The notes beneath the pieces were generated by a model that did no database searches, had not been told where the DNA came from, and saw only the letters and a list, made by a program, of their open reading frames with translations. DNA of 64,000 nt, taken from positions 124,001 through 188,000 of the forward strand of contig JAJCXM010000014.1 in the NCBI GenBank assembly GCA_029263455.1, read 5' to 3'. This stretch comes from Holophagae bacterium. GTDB lineage: Bacteria; Acidobacteriota; Holophagae; Acanthopleuribacterales; Acanthopleuribacteraceae. The position numbers and the translations under genes are program-made. Shown one piece after another: positions 6,517 through 15,679 of the stretch. Every line of letters begins with the position of its first letter. The stretch's first letter is position 1.

Positions 6517-8025
6517 ATGAATAAGCTAATTAAGTTCATCGTCCCCTGCTTACTGCTCTTCTGCGGAGCGACGTTGGTGGTGGTGGGTGACAAATACGGT
6601 TGGTTCACAGGCGGTACCTCAGAAGCTCAAGTTTGTCCCCACGGATTGACCACCTCAACATGCGCGTTCTGCGATCCGACCCTAATTGAATCCTTAGGTT
6701 TCTGCGGTGCGCACGGTGTGCCCGAAGCTTTTTGTACGCGTTGTAACGAAAAACTCATCGTCGCATTCCAGAGCATTAATGACTGGTGTGCAGAGCACCG
6801 TCTACCCGAATCCCAATGTACGATCTGCAACCCTGAACTTTCGAACGTCACCTTAGCCACAACGCCAGCTGACGCAATCAAAATAGTCAGTAACCACTTT
6901 CTTCGTAACCAACAAGCACCTTCGCTAACCTGCACAAACGAGAGCCTTCTTGTTCAGTTCTTAAGCCCACAAACTGTCAAAAAGGCCGGTCTCGAATATG
7001 AAGCGGCAATCGAAAGGGCAGTCACAGAAACCATTACCTGCAATGCAGAAGTCACTTATAACCAAAACCAGTTTGCCCATATTTCAGCAAGAACCCCTGG
7101 CATCATAAATCAGGTCCATAGAGATTTAGGCGATGCAGTTCAAACCGGCGATCTTCTGGTCACCATCGATTCATCCGAACTGGCCATGGCAAAGGCCAAT
7201 CTCCTTCAAGCTCAGGCGCACGTGAACCTGTGGCAAAAGAATGTCGCCCGCGAGCAGTATCTACTAAGAAAAAATGCTTCTACCGAGCGCGAAGTTTTGG
7301 AAGCCGAGACCGAACTGACAGAACACCAGATTCAAGAATCCCAAACATCTCAGCGATTAACGAGCTTGGGCTTAGACCACGCCGCTGTCGAACTGGTCTT
7401 GGCCAATAACGACACCTCTTCGTTACTCGCGATCAGAGCCCCTTTTGACGGTATCATCGTCGAACGTGACGCCGTTGTCGGTGAAGTGATCGATTCAGCG
7501 CAACCCCTCTTAGCGATCGCCGACACCTCGCACATGTGGGCGAAACTGGATCTAGCCGAGACGGACATTGCCAAGGTGAAACTTGGCCAAAGCGTCAACG
7601 TCCGCTTTGGCAGACAAACAGGCGAAAATTTCCAAGGGAAAACGACCTGGATCAGTTCCCAGCTCGATCCCAAGTCCAGAACTGTCCAGGCTCGCATCGA
7701 GATACCCAACCCAGACAATCTGCTCAGATCGGGCATGTTCGGCAAAGCGCACATCACCGTCAAAGACAACAACGCTTCTTTGACCATCCCCAAGAGCGCC
7801 GTGCAATGGGAAGGCTGCTGTAATGTCGTTTTCGTCAGGCGTAGCGATTACGTTTTTGAGCCGCGAAAGATAAGCATCACCTACGAAGCAGACACTTATT
7901 ACGCTGTCACTGGCAACATCCAAGCCAACGAAACCGTGGTCACAACCGGCAGTTTCCTGCTCAAAACCGAAATTCTCAAGGGCAGTATTGGTGCTGGTTG
8001 CTGTGAAGTGGAACCAGGAAGATAA
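6517..8025 (+). CDS. RND heavy-metal efflux periplasmic adaptor with N-terminal Cys/His domain
   Basis: A 502-residue CzcB/CusB-type membrane fusion protein. Residues about 7-25 form a membrane anchor. Residues 38-110 hold the repeats VCPHGLTTSTCAFC, FCGAHGVPEAFCTRC and WCAEHRLPESQCTIC. Residues 140-500 are the normal adaptor: lipoyl-like halves (ISARTPGIINQVHRDLGDAV and IRAPFDGIIVERDAVVGEVI) around a coiled hairpin, then beta-barrel and membrane-proximal domains with the GCC pairs (WEGCCNVVFV, GAGCCEVEPG) typical of heavy-metal members. It bridges the inner-membrane pump and an outer-membrane channel. The stop codon abuts the ATG of the pump gene. It lacks the methionine-rich N-terminus of E. 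coli CusB; the Cys/His domain may replace it. Confidence 0.92.
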   Translation: MNKLIKFIVPCLLLFCGATLVVVGDKYGWFTGGTSEAQVCPHGLTTSTCAFCDPTLIESLGFCGAHGVPEAFCTRCNEKLIVAFQSINDWCAEHRLPESQCTICNPELSNVTLATTPADAIKIVSNHFLRNQQAPSLTCTNESLLVQFLSPQTVKKAGLEYEAAIERAVTETITCNAEVTYNQNQFAHISARTPGIINQVHRDLGDAVQTGDLLVTIDSSELAMAKANLLQAQAHVNLWQKNVAREQYLLRKNASTEREVLEAETELTEHQIQESQTSQRLTSLGLDHAAVELVLANNDTSSLLAIRAPFDGIIVERDAVVGEVIDSAQPLLAIADTSHMWAKLDLAETDIAKVKLGQSVNVRFGRQTGENFQGKTTWISSQLDPKSRTVQARIEIPNPDNLLRSGMFGKAHITVKDNNASLTIPKSAVQWEGCCNVVFVRRSDYVFEPRKISITYEADTYYAVTGNIQANETVVTTGSFLLKTEILKGSIGAGCCEVEPGR

Positions 8026-11000
8026 ATGCTAAACCGAATCATATCTTGGTCTCTAGAAAACCGAATGCTGGTGATATTCCTTTCGCTGGTTTTGATGATC
8101 AGCGGCACATTTTCCCTATCCAAACTGCCGATTGACGCCTTTCCCGACACCACACCCGCTCAGGTACAAATCAATACGGTCGCACCTGCGCTCTCACCGC
8201 TAGAGGTTGAACAGCAGATTACCTTTCCCATTGAACAATCCATCAGTGGTCTGCCCAAATTGGCCAACGTGCGCTCTATCTCAAAGTTTGGGCTCTCGCA
8301 AGTTACCGTGATCTTCGAAGATGGCACCGACATCTATTTCGCACGCCAATTGGTGTCAGAACGCATTCAGTCTGTCGAGTTACCCGCTGATATCGCTCGT
8401 CCCCAGATGGGACCAGTGGCTACGGGCCTCGGAGAGGTGTACCACTACATCGTGTCCGGGGAAGATAAAACCCTTGAGGAATTGACCACGCTGCATGATT
8501 GGGTAATCAAACCCCGACTTCGATCCATTGCAGGCGTAGCCGAAGTGAATACGTGGGGCGGCGAACGCAAGCAATATCACGTGCTGGTTGAGGTCGCTAG
8601 ACTCATCAAATACGACCTGGTCTTAGACGACGTCTTTGATGCCTTACGTAAGAACAACATCAATGTCGGTGGCGGTAACATCACCCAAGCCGGTGAGTTG
8701 CACCTGATCCAGGGCGTCGGCATCACCACCAACACGCAAGAAATCGGTCGTATCGTTATCAAAGCCCACAACGGCATGCCCGTTCGCATAACCGACGTTG
8801 CCAACGTGGAAATTGGTCACGAAATACGACGCGGTGCCGCCACAGTCAACGGCCAGGGAGAAGCTGTTCTAGGGCTTGGCTTTATGCTGATGGGCGAGAA
8901 CAGTCACGAGGTAACCGAACGCCTAAAAACCAGAATGGAAGAGATCAAGCTAGCCCTTCCCGACGGCGTACGCATCGATCCTGTTTATGAGAGAACCGAG
9001 CTCGTTGACCAAGTAATCGCCACCGTTAAGAAGAACCTCTTTGAAGGGGCCATTCTGGTAGTCGCCATTCTTTTTGTGTTCTTAGGCAACCTACGGGCAG
9101 GTCTCATCGTCGCCTCGGCCATTCCACTCTCCATGCTTTTTGCCTTCAACCAAATGCTGCAATTTGGTATCGCTGGCAGCCTGATGAGTCTGGGCGCCAT
9201 CGATTTTGGACTCATTGTCGACAGCTCCGTCATCATGGTTGAGAACAGTGTGCGACACCTGGCCGAAAATGATGGTAAGCGCTCTGTGATTGATGTCGTT
9301 CGTGATGCGTCGATCGAAGTTCGCAAACCGACCATGTTTGGCGAACTCATCATCATGATCGTATTTTTGCCCATCCTCACGCTCGAAGGTATTGAGGGCA
9401 AACTGTTCAGGCCGATGGCGCTGACGGTCATCTTCGCATTGCTTGGTTCACTTATTCTGTCGATGACATTAATGCCAGTTCTGGCAAGCCTATTTCTTTC
9501 AAAAGAGACAAAGGAGCGCGAGAACGTCTTTGTGCGACTGGCTAAAAACAGCTATCGACCACTATTACAAGCGGCTATCAAGTTTCGTTTCGAATTTATT
9601 GCTGCCGCCCTTTTGCTTTGCGCCCTCAGCGTTTGGGTCTCAACCCGCGTTGGTTCCGAATTCATTCCTCGACTCTCCGAGATGGGCATTGTTATCAACA
9701 CGGTCAGACTGTCAGGTGTGTCGCTCGATGAGTCCATTCGCTATGGGACCCAAATGGAAAAGATCATTCTCAGGGAATTCCCCAACGAAGTGAGGGACGT
9801 GTGGACGAGGACGGGTACAGCAGAAGTGGCAACCGACCCCATGGGCATCGAACTCAGCGACGTATTCATTACCCTAAACCCACGTAACCAGTGGCAAAGG
9901 GCCCGCGACCAAGATGAATTGACAGATCTCATACGCCAAGAGCTGAGTGATCTTCCGGGCATGCGTTTGGTCTTCACCCAACCCATCGAAATGCGTGTCA
10001 ACGAAATGATTGCCGGTATTCGCTCCGATTTAGGCATCAAACTGTTTGGTGACGATTTGGAGACACTTAAGGCCAAGGCAGCCGATATCCAGACCATCCT
10101 GGAATCCATCACCGGCAATGCCGACGTTTACGTAGAACAGATAACGGGACAGCCCATTTTGGAGATCGAAGTTGATCAGGACGCCATCGCCCGTCACGGT
10201 GTTGCCGCAAGCCAAGTTCTGCAGATGATCGAAGCAATCGGTACAAAAAAGATGGGCGAAATCAGGGAGGGCCAGCGTCGCTTCGACCTGGTTGTCCGTT
10301 TAAGTGAAAGCGACCACGCAAACCCAGCCGAAATTAGCAAGATCCTGGTGCCCACCGTGACCGGTCAGCAGCTGCCTCTGGCTGAGCTGACCAGGATCCG
10401 ACAAATCGAAGGTCCCTCAACCATTACCCGAGAATGGCAGAAGCGCCGCATCGTCGTTCAATGCAACGTCAACAACCGCGACATCGGCAGTTTCGTGGAG
10501 GAAGTAAAGCAAAGAATCGATCAGGAACTGGACCTGCCTGAAGGCTACCACGTCGCCTATGGCGGTCAATTTGAACATTTAGAACGCGCGCAAACGCGTT
10601 TGATGATTGTCGTGCCTGTGGCGCTCTTATTGATCCTAACGCTCCTTTACATGAGCACGAACTCGATCATGGACACGCTCATCATTTTCACGGGTGCACC
10701 GTTCGCGGCCATCGGTGGCATCTTCATGCTCTGGCTACGCGACATGCCATTCACCATCTCGGCGGGCGTGGGATTTGTGGCCGTATCAGGCGTCGCCATG
10801 CTTAATGGACTCGTCATGGTTTCAACCATCAAACAGTTCCTGGCCAAAGGCGTTGCATTAAACAAGGCTGTCGAAGAAAGCGCCCTATTAAGGCTGAGAC
10901 CCGTCTTGATGACCGCGTTGGTGGCAGGTCTAGGATTCGTGCCCATGGCCTTTAACACTGGCATAGGCGCAGAGGTTCAAAGACCCTTAGCTACGGTCGT

Positions 11001-11121
11001 CATCGGCGGCGTCATTTCCGACAACATACTGACTTTATTGGTCTTACCCGCTCTGTACATCGTTGCGTTCAAAATCAGAGAAAAAATGAGTAGGCAGTCT
11101 AGACACTCCATTGTGGCATAG
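8026..11121 (+). CDS. heavy-metal efflux RND pump, CusA/CzcA family
   Basis: A 1031-residue proton-driven inner-membrane transporter. It has the usual length, twelve predicted membrane helices and two large periplasmic loops. Diagnostic pieces are LPIDAFPDTTPAQVQINT, the amphipathic relay segment GAIDFGLIVDSSVIMVEN in helix 4 with its conserved Asp, and the GYHVAYGGQFEHLERAQ stretch. It exports metal cations from periplasm or cytosol. The metal is not readable from sequence; the Cys/His-rich partner proteins favour a soft metal. It starts one base after the adaptor stop. No outer-membrane factor (CusC/CzcC) follows, so the trimeric channel must be encoded elsewhere. Confidence 0.94.
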   Translation: MLNRIISWSLENRMLVIFLSLVLMISGTFSLSKLPIDAFPDTTPAQVQINTVAPALSPLEVEQQITFPIEQSISGLPKLANVRSISKFGLSQVTVIFEDGTDIYFARQLVSERIQSVELPADIARPQMGPVATGLGEVYHYIVSGEDKTLEELTTLHDWVIKPRLRSIAGVAEVNTWGGERKQYHVLVEVARLIKYDLVLDDVFDALRKNNINVGGGNITQAGELHLIQGVGITTNTQEIGRIVIKAHNGMPVRITDVANVEIGHEIRRGAATVNGQGEAVLGLGFMLMGENSHEVTERLKTRMEEIKLALPDGVRIDPVYERTELVDQVIATVKKNLFEGAILVVAILFVFLGNLRAGLIVASAIPLSMLFAFNQMLQFGIAGSLMSLGAIDFGLIVDSSVIMVENSVRHLAENDGKRSVIDVVRDASIEVRKPTMFGELIIMIVFLPILTLEGIEGKLFRPMALTVIFALLGSLILSMTLMPVLASLFLSKETKERENVFVRLAKNSYRPLLQAAIKFRFEFIAAALLLCALSVWVSTRVGSEFIPRLSEMGIVINTVRLSGVSLDESIRYGTQMEKIILREFPNEVRDVWTRTGTAEVATDPMGIELSDVFITLNPRNQWQRARDQDELTDLIRQELSDLPGMRLVFTQPIEMRVNEMIAGIRSDLGIKLFGDDLETLKAKAADIQTILESITGNADVYVEQITGQPILEIEVDQDAIARHGVAASQVLQMIEAIGTKKMGEIREGQRRFDLVVRLSESDHANPAEISKILVPTVTGQQLPLAELTRIRQIEGPSTITREWQKRRIVVQCNVNNRDIGSFVEEVKQRIDQELDLPEGYHVAYGGQFEHLERAQTRLMIVVPVALLLILTLLYMSTNSIMDTLIIFTGAPFAAIGGIFMLWLRDMPFTISAGVGFVAVSGVAMLNGLVMVSTIKQFLAKGVALNKAVEESALLRLRPVLMTALVAGLGFVPMAFNTGIGAEVQRPLATVVIGGVISDNILTLLVLPALYIVAFKIREKMSRQSRHSIVA

Positions 11122-11440
11122 TTAATCGAGCTCTTGTTTTGTTATGTCACTGAGGACCACTTGATTTTGGCCAAACTGGCGGGGCCAAAACATCGTCATC
11201 GCCGTCCACACGATAGCCGAAGTTCACTGCATGACGGATAGGACCATTAAGGCGCCTTCTGGAAGACCTCCGAAGACCCGACCTCGTTTCTTCAACTCCT
11301 TGATCCCAAACGAAGCCGTTTAATCCAGCATGATTTCGTCGACCCTGGTAACGACAGCGATTCCGTTCAGCTGAAGATCGTCGCGTATCTTGCGTCGACC
11401 GGAATCATATTGGCAGCGGCTCAACTTTCTTGACCGTGCG
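11122..11440. other. intergenic, no supported gene
   Basis: Between the pump stop and the tetR promoter I see no open frame with a start site. The minus strand holds short broken frames near 11240-11350 (for example one reading FGIKELKKRGRVFGGLPEG) that might be a gene remnant, but I cannot name a family. Confidence 0.4.
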
Positions 11441-11441
11441 C

Positions 11442-11486
11442 TTGACAAAATGAACAACGTTTCCTATATTGAACACTGTTCATTTT
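11442..11486 (+). promoter_or_regulatory. sigma-70 promoter overlapped by a TetR-type operator
   Basis: TTGACA (11442-11447), 17 bases, TATATT (11465-11470) is a near-consensus promoter. A perfect 13-base palindrome TGAACACTGTTCA (11470-11482) lies over the -10/+1 edge, and 10-base arms AAAATGAACA (11447-11456) and TGTTCATTTT (11477-11486) flank the spacer. The site lies 13 bases before the TetR start, so self-repression is likely. Confidence 0.8.
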
Positions 11487-11498
11487 GCGGGAGGTGGC

Positions 11499-12104
11499 AT
11501 GAATCTCAGGAACGAGAAACACAAACTTGGAAGGCAATTGATACTGCACGAAGCCCGCCAGCTCTTTATTGCGCTCGGGTACCATCAATTCTCCATGCGG
11601 CAACTTGCCAAAGCGGTGGGTTGCTCGCCAGGCACCATCTACGTCCATTTCAAGGACAAGAACGAATTAGTGAATTGCCTCATTGAGGATGCGTTCGACA
11701 AGCTCTCCGAGACACTGCATGCACTGGAGCCTCAAGACGATCCAAGTGATCAATTGAAGCACGCACTTCGGGCCTACATAGATTTCGGCTTAGAACACCC
11801 CAATCACTATCACTTCGCTTTTCTTATGAAGGACCCTCGACCTGCAGGGACGCCCTACGCCCCACATGCCGCATTCGATTTCTTACGCGACCTAACCAAA
11901 TCCAATATTCAATCCAAGAGACTGAGACTAAACGACATAGATATGGTTAGCCAGGTCTTGTGGACTGCCATTCACGGCATTACGTCGCTGTTGATCACCA
12001 AACCGAGATTTCCTTGGGTGAACAAGGACCAACTAATCAACGAACTCATCGAAACAGCCATAAGCGGTTTGAACCGTGAAGAATCAGCGCAGGAGAAAAC
12101 ATGA
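11499..12104 (+). CDS. TetR/AcrR-family repressor
   Basis: A 201-residue regulator. ATG 11499 is chosen because GGGAGG lies just before it and because the promoter's expected start point (about 11477) excludes the upstream in-frame ATG 11469. Residues about 10-55 form the helix-turn-helix (FSMRQLAKAVGCSPGTIYVH, then FKDKNELVNCL). The C-terminal ligand domain is WHG-like. It overlaps the next gene by four bases (ATGA), so the two are co-transcribed and the regulator probably controls the Lnt-like gene and itself. Ligand unknown. Confidence 0.92.
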   Translation: MNLRNEKHKLGRQLILHEARQLFIALGYHQFSMRQLAKAVGCSPGTIYVHFKDKNELVNCLIEDAFDKLSETLHALEPQDDPSDQLKHALRAYIDFGLEHPNHYHFAFLMKDPRPAGTPYAPHAAFDFLRDLTKSNIQSKRLRLNDIDMVSQVLWTAIHGITSLLITKPRFPWVNKDQLINELIETAISGLNREESAQEKT

Positions 12105-13594
12105 CCCACAAAAAGTATGGATACCTCGCAGCAGCCACTCTGCTGTTTCTATTCGCCAACGGACGTTACAATGTCGCCATTGCAGCTTGGCTAGCGCCCA
12201 TCTTCTTGCTTCTATATTTGCGACACCCAACATTAGTTCGCGGGTGGTTGATGACGTTTGTGGTCTTTACTGCGACGTGGGCTTTTCAATTTCGCGGCAT
12301 GGCGCCCTTGCCCCCCGTGTTTTATGTGGTTCTGGCAGCATTTTATGGTCTGTATCTTTCCCTACCCTTTTTGGCCCACCAACTGTTTTCGGCCAAAGTT
12401 CCCGGGCTAAAGTCGACCCTTATTCTGCCATGCACCTGGGTCTGTTTGGAGTACGTGCTAGCCACCTTTAGCCCGTATGGCAGCTGGGGTTCACTGGCAT
12501 ACACACAATATGAAAACTTAGAATTATTGCAGCTGATTTCGGTTACAGGATTGTACGGCATTCCTTTCTTAATCTACTGGAGCGCAAGTACGGTGTCTTG
12601 GGCCATACAAAACTCAGATAAGACACAGCAGTTCCGGAAGGCGATCGTCATACTCGTAGTCGTTCTTTCAGCCGTTCTTATTGGTGGAGGTCTGAGACTC
12701 CAGTTCACGGCCCCAAGCTCCGAAACCATGAGAGTGGCCGCAATTACTAAGTCCGATACCGAGATGTTTGCGGACTTCGACATGGCAATTCGAGCTCAAA
12801 TGGGCCAGCTAACCGAAGACGACCTTCACTATATCGAAAAACAGGTGGCCGTCATCAACGACGACCTATTTATGCGCTCAGAGAAAGAAGCACGCGCAGG
12901 AGCAAAGATCATTGTCTGGGGCGAAGCCAACGCCTTTGCTTTCAAGAAAGACGAACAGGTCCTGCTTCAACGAGGATCCGAATTCGCCAAGAACCACAAA
13001 TTGATTTTGGCAATGGGATGTGGCGTCTGGAACGAAAACGCTGCCAAGCCACTAGAGAACAAAATCGTCTTAATTGGACAAGATGGCACCTTTCTTTGGC
13101 AGTCTCTTAAGGCCATTCCTGTGCCAGGAGGCGAAAGCGCTATATCACTGCGTGACGACGGCGTCCTTCAGATCAGTGAGACAGCGCTGGGCCAGATCGG
13201 CGGCGCCATCTGTTTTGATATGGACTTTCCTCAGCATCTCAAGCAGGCACGCAGTGCGGATCTACTCTTGGTTCCTTCTAACGATTGGGACGCCATCAAC
13301 CCTTGGCACAGTCACATGGCGAGACTACGAGCTATCGAGCAGGGCTTTAATATGGTACGCGCCGTCAGTCTTGGGAAGTCCATGGCAGTCGACTCTCAGG
13401 GCCGTATCTTGGGAAGCATGGACCACGATCTGACACCCGACCGTAGCCTGGTAACAAACATGCCGACAAAAGGTCGCACCACCCTTTACGCCATCATTGG
13501 CGATGCCTTTGTCTTGCTGTGTTTCCTCGTGGCAGTCGCCCTAGCAATCACCGCATTTCGTCATTCCTCTCCCGAGTTACTGATTCCAGAATAG
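12101..13594 (+). CDS. apolipoprotein N-acyltransferase-like (Lnt family) membrane nitrilase
   Basis: A 497-residue protein with about six N-terminal membrane helices (to residue ~205), a nitrilase-type domain (~210-460) and a last helix, as in Lnt. The nitrilase triad is present: Glu in IVWGEANAF, Lys in QSLKAIPVPGGE and Cys in GGAICFDMDFP. Lnt adds the third acyl chain to lipoproteins at the outer face of the inner membrane. Being under its own TetR repressor suggests a conditional paralogue acting on a particular substrate rather than the housekeeping enzyme; that is inference. It could also be another carbon-nitrogen hydrolase of the same fold. Confidence 0.85.
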   Translation: MTHKKYGYLAAATLLFLFANGRYNVAIAAWLAPIFLLLYLRHPTLVRGWLMTFVVFTATWAFQFRGMAPLPPVFYVVLAAFYGLYLSLPFLAHQLFSAKVPGLKSTLILPCTWVCLEYVLATFSPYGSWGSLAYTQYENLELLQLISVTGLYGIPFLIYWSASTVSWAIQNSDKTQQFRKAIVILVVVLSAVLIGGGLRLQFTAPSSETMRVAAITKSDTEMFADFDMAIRAQMGQLTEDDLHYIEKQVAVINDDLFMRSEKEARAGAKIIVWGEANAFAFKKDEQVLLQRGSEFAKNHKLILAMGCGVWNENAAKPLENKIVLIGQDGTFLWQSLKAIPVPGGESAISLRDDGVLQISETALGQIGGAICFDMDFPQHLKQARSADLLLVPSNDWDAINPWHSHMARLRAIEQGFNMVRAVSLGKSMAVDSQGRILGSMDHDLTPDRSLVTNMPTKGRTTLYAIIGDAFVLLCFLVAVALAITAFRHSSPELLIPE

Positions 13595-13804
13595 GTTGCA
13601 TTGCACACTTCAACGCCCTCTATTTGGGCTCCAACAGATCGGCGGCTGGGGATGATCGCTGAACCAGCTTGGATTAAGTAACAACATCGTTTCTTTAAGC
13701 AGTATCGACTATAAAGAAAGGTTTGTTCGACGTCAGTTCTTGCTTGAGAAGTGGCGTAAATGGACTCAGCGGGCCTGCTCTTCAATATGCCAAGAATCAG
13801 GTTG

Positions 13805-15679
13805 TTAGTTTAACGCTGCAGTAGCAAATTCATATGCGTACTTACGATAGACACTATTCTGAGAATCGGTAAGTTTCTCCAATCGAACCCCATAATATTT
13901 ATGAATAATTTCATATAGCACAAAACCTTCCAGGCAATTCGCTTCGTAAACGGGCACAAGAAATTCAAAGAAATCATTCGGGCCATCAAAATCTTCGCGC
14001 GCTTTTGCTTTAATATACCCTTGCACAGCGGCCGTTACCGCCTGAAACTCTTCGAATACTGTCGGATTAGAGTCAGTTTGGGTGATTCCTAGCTTCGATC
14101 GATAATCCGGTTCGTTTTGAAATACAGACTTGGCAACCCAATAAGCCAAGAACGAAGTGGACCCGGGTTCTAGTTGCAAATGGATCTGCGTCGAGGGCTC
14201 TCCAAGTGCACCCGGAATCAACGCGGGAATAGGATTGTCAACCATTCTGCGGTGGTAACGGGATAACTGGTTGACGATCAGGTCCCAGTCATCATCACTG
14301 GGAAGAACGTATCTAAGGCCGTCTAAAATAGGATCAAAATCCTGATACTGGCCGATACCTTGGACGATTCGTCTAAATGTTTTCTTTGAAACTTTACTCT
14401 CCCCCTGCAACTTCAGCCCGCGTCGAAAGCGCTTTACTTCGCGATCGAAATACTGCTGTGATTCGTCGTTCTCAAGAGCCTTTATCTCGTAGAGCGTTTC
14501 CGACTCGGTAAGAAACAGCATGGCCAATTCAACAACGGACAGAGATTCATTCTGCTTTTGCTCATCTTCTGCAGATGCTTTCTTGATTAACCCGACATCC
14601 ATCGCCCACTGATAGAACGAGTCTTTCTTATCGGGAAATTCTTTGAAGTAGGCGGCTGTCAGATCGGGGATTCGCTTGTGCGAGATGAAATAGACAAATG
14701 AGTCTAGTTGATCATTCGCATCAGCCAAGACCAGATAATCATAAAGCGCGTGCTTGGATTCATTATTTTCTAATTTCTCCGTTTTCCACATTTCGAGCAT
14801 GATTTCATAGACTGAAGACTCCTCTTCGATAGAAGGGAAGTATCCTTTGGCCTCCGGAAACACTTGTTTGTGTTTCTTCTTGCGCCACAGTTGACGATGC
14901 ATGGCAACCATCATTTCAATATGCGGGTAAGGATCTTCAGGGTTAATCGCAATTTCCGTCTTGTCTAGTTCAGCCAAGCGCTTCTCAGCCACTTGCAATC
15001 GACGATCGTTTTGACCGTATCTTACAAACTGTTCGAGATACTCTTTCTCCTCGTAGTTATGACCATTAAGCTGTGCAAGAACTGACAAATGCAAATAGGC
15101 AGATGGGTGTTCGGGTTCAATCTCGATCGCCTTTAGGAAGCAAGCTTCTGCGCCCACAAGGTCTTCCAACCTTCGTAAAGACACACCCAAGTTAATGTGA
15201 CCCATCAATGAGTTGGGTTGGATATCTATTAGTCGTTTGTACTCCTTGATGGCCAATTCAGTTAGTCCCAAGTCGTCAAGGATATTGGCCTTAACCACAT
15301 AGATCTGCTCAAATTTCGGCGCCAACACTTGAGCTTTGACTGCAGCGCGCAGAGCATTGCGCTGTTCACCAAGCATTGAGTAGCTGAAAGCCATTTCGTA
15401 GTAATGGTGACCGTTTAGTGGATCGAGCTTGATCGCTTTCTGATAATTCTTGATCGCATCCTTGTAGCGGCCCATCTCATGGTCTTTGATTCCGGCTAGA
15501 ATCTTTTTGCGAGCTTTCTCTACCCTTTTTGGATCTGGATCGCCTGCACGGTCGACCAAATCTTCCGTTTGTCGAGTTACCTCTTCGATGATTTGGCTGA
15601 TTTCTTGTTCCAAATCGGTCTGCGCAATACAATCACCGCTCAATAAATTCAAAGCAAGTACAAACAATAAATACTTCAT
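13805..15679 (-). CDS. secreted TPR-repeat protein
   Basis: A 624-residue protein with a signal peptide (KYLLFVLALNLLSGDCIAQ) and four to five TPR units between residues 60 and 220 (for example GRYKDAIKNYQKAIKLDPLN and DLVGAEACFLKAIEIEPEHP). A long unrecognised helical C-terminal half follows. It overlaps the upstream S41 protease gene by four bases, so both are made together. TPR proteins often present substrates or partners to periplasmic C-terminal processing proteases (as NlpI does with Prc); a similar pairing is possible. Confidence 0.82.
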   Translation of the reverse strand: MKYLLFVLALNLLSGDCIAQTDLEQEISQIIEEVTRQTEDLVDRAGDPDPKRVEKARKKILAGIKDHEMGRYKDAIKNYQKAIKLDPLNGHHYYEMAFSYSMLGEQRNALRAAVKAQVLAPKFEQIYVVKANILDDLGLTELAIKEYKRLIDIQPNSLMGHINLGVSLRRLEDLVGAEACFLKAIEIEPEHPSAYLHLSVLAQLNGHNYEEKEYLEQFVRYGQNDRRLQVAEKRLAELDKTEIAINPEDPYPHIEMMVAMHRQLWRKKKHKQVFPEAKGYFPSIEEESSVYEIMLEMWKTEKLENNESKHALYDYLVLADANDQLDSFVYFISHKRIPDLTAAYFKEFPDKKDSFYQWAMDVGLIKKASAEDEQKQNESLSVVELAMLFLTESETLYEIKALENDESQQYFDREVKRFRRGLKLQGESKVSKKTFRRIVQGIGQYQDFDPILDGLRYVLPSDDDWDLIVNQLSRYHRRMVDNPIPALIPGALGEPSTQIHLQLEPGSTSFLAYWVAKSVFQNEPDYRSKLGITQTDSNPTVFEEFQAVTAAVQGYIKAKAREDFDGPNDFFEFLVPVYEANCLEGFVLYEIIHKYYGVRLEKLTDSQNSVYRKYAYEFATAALN

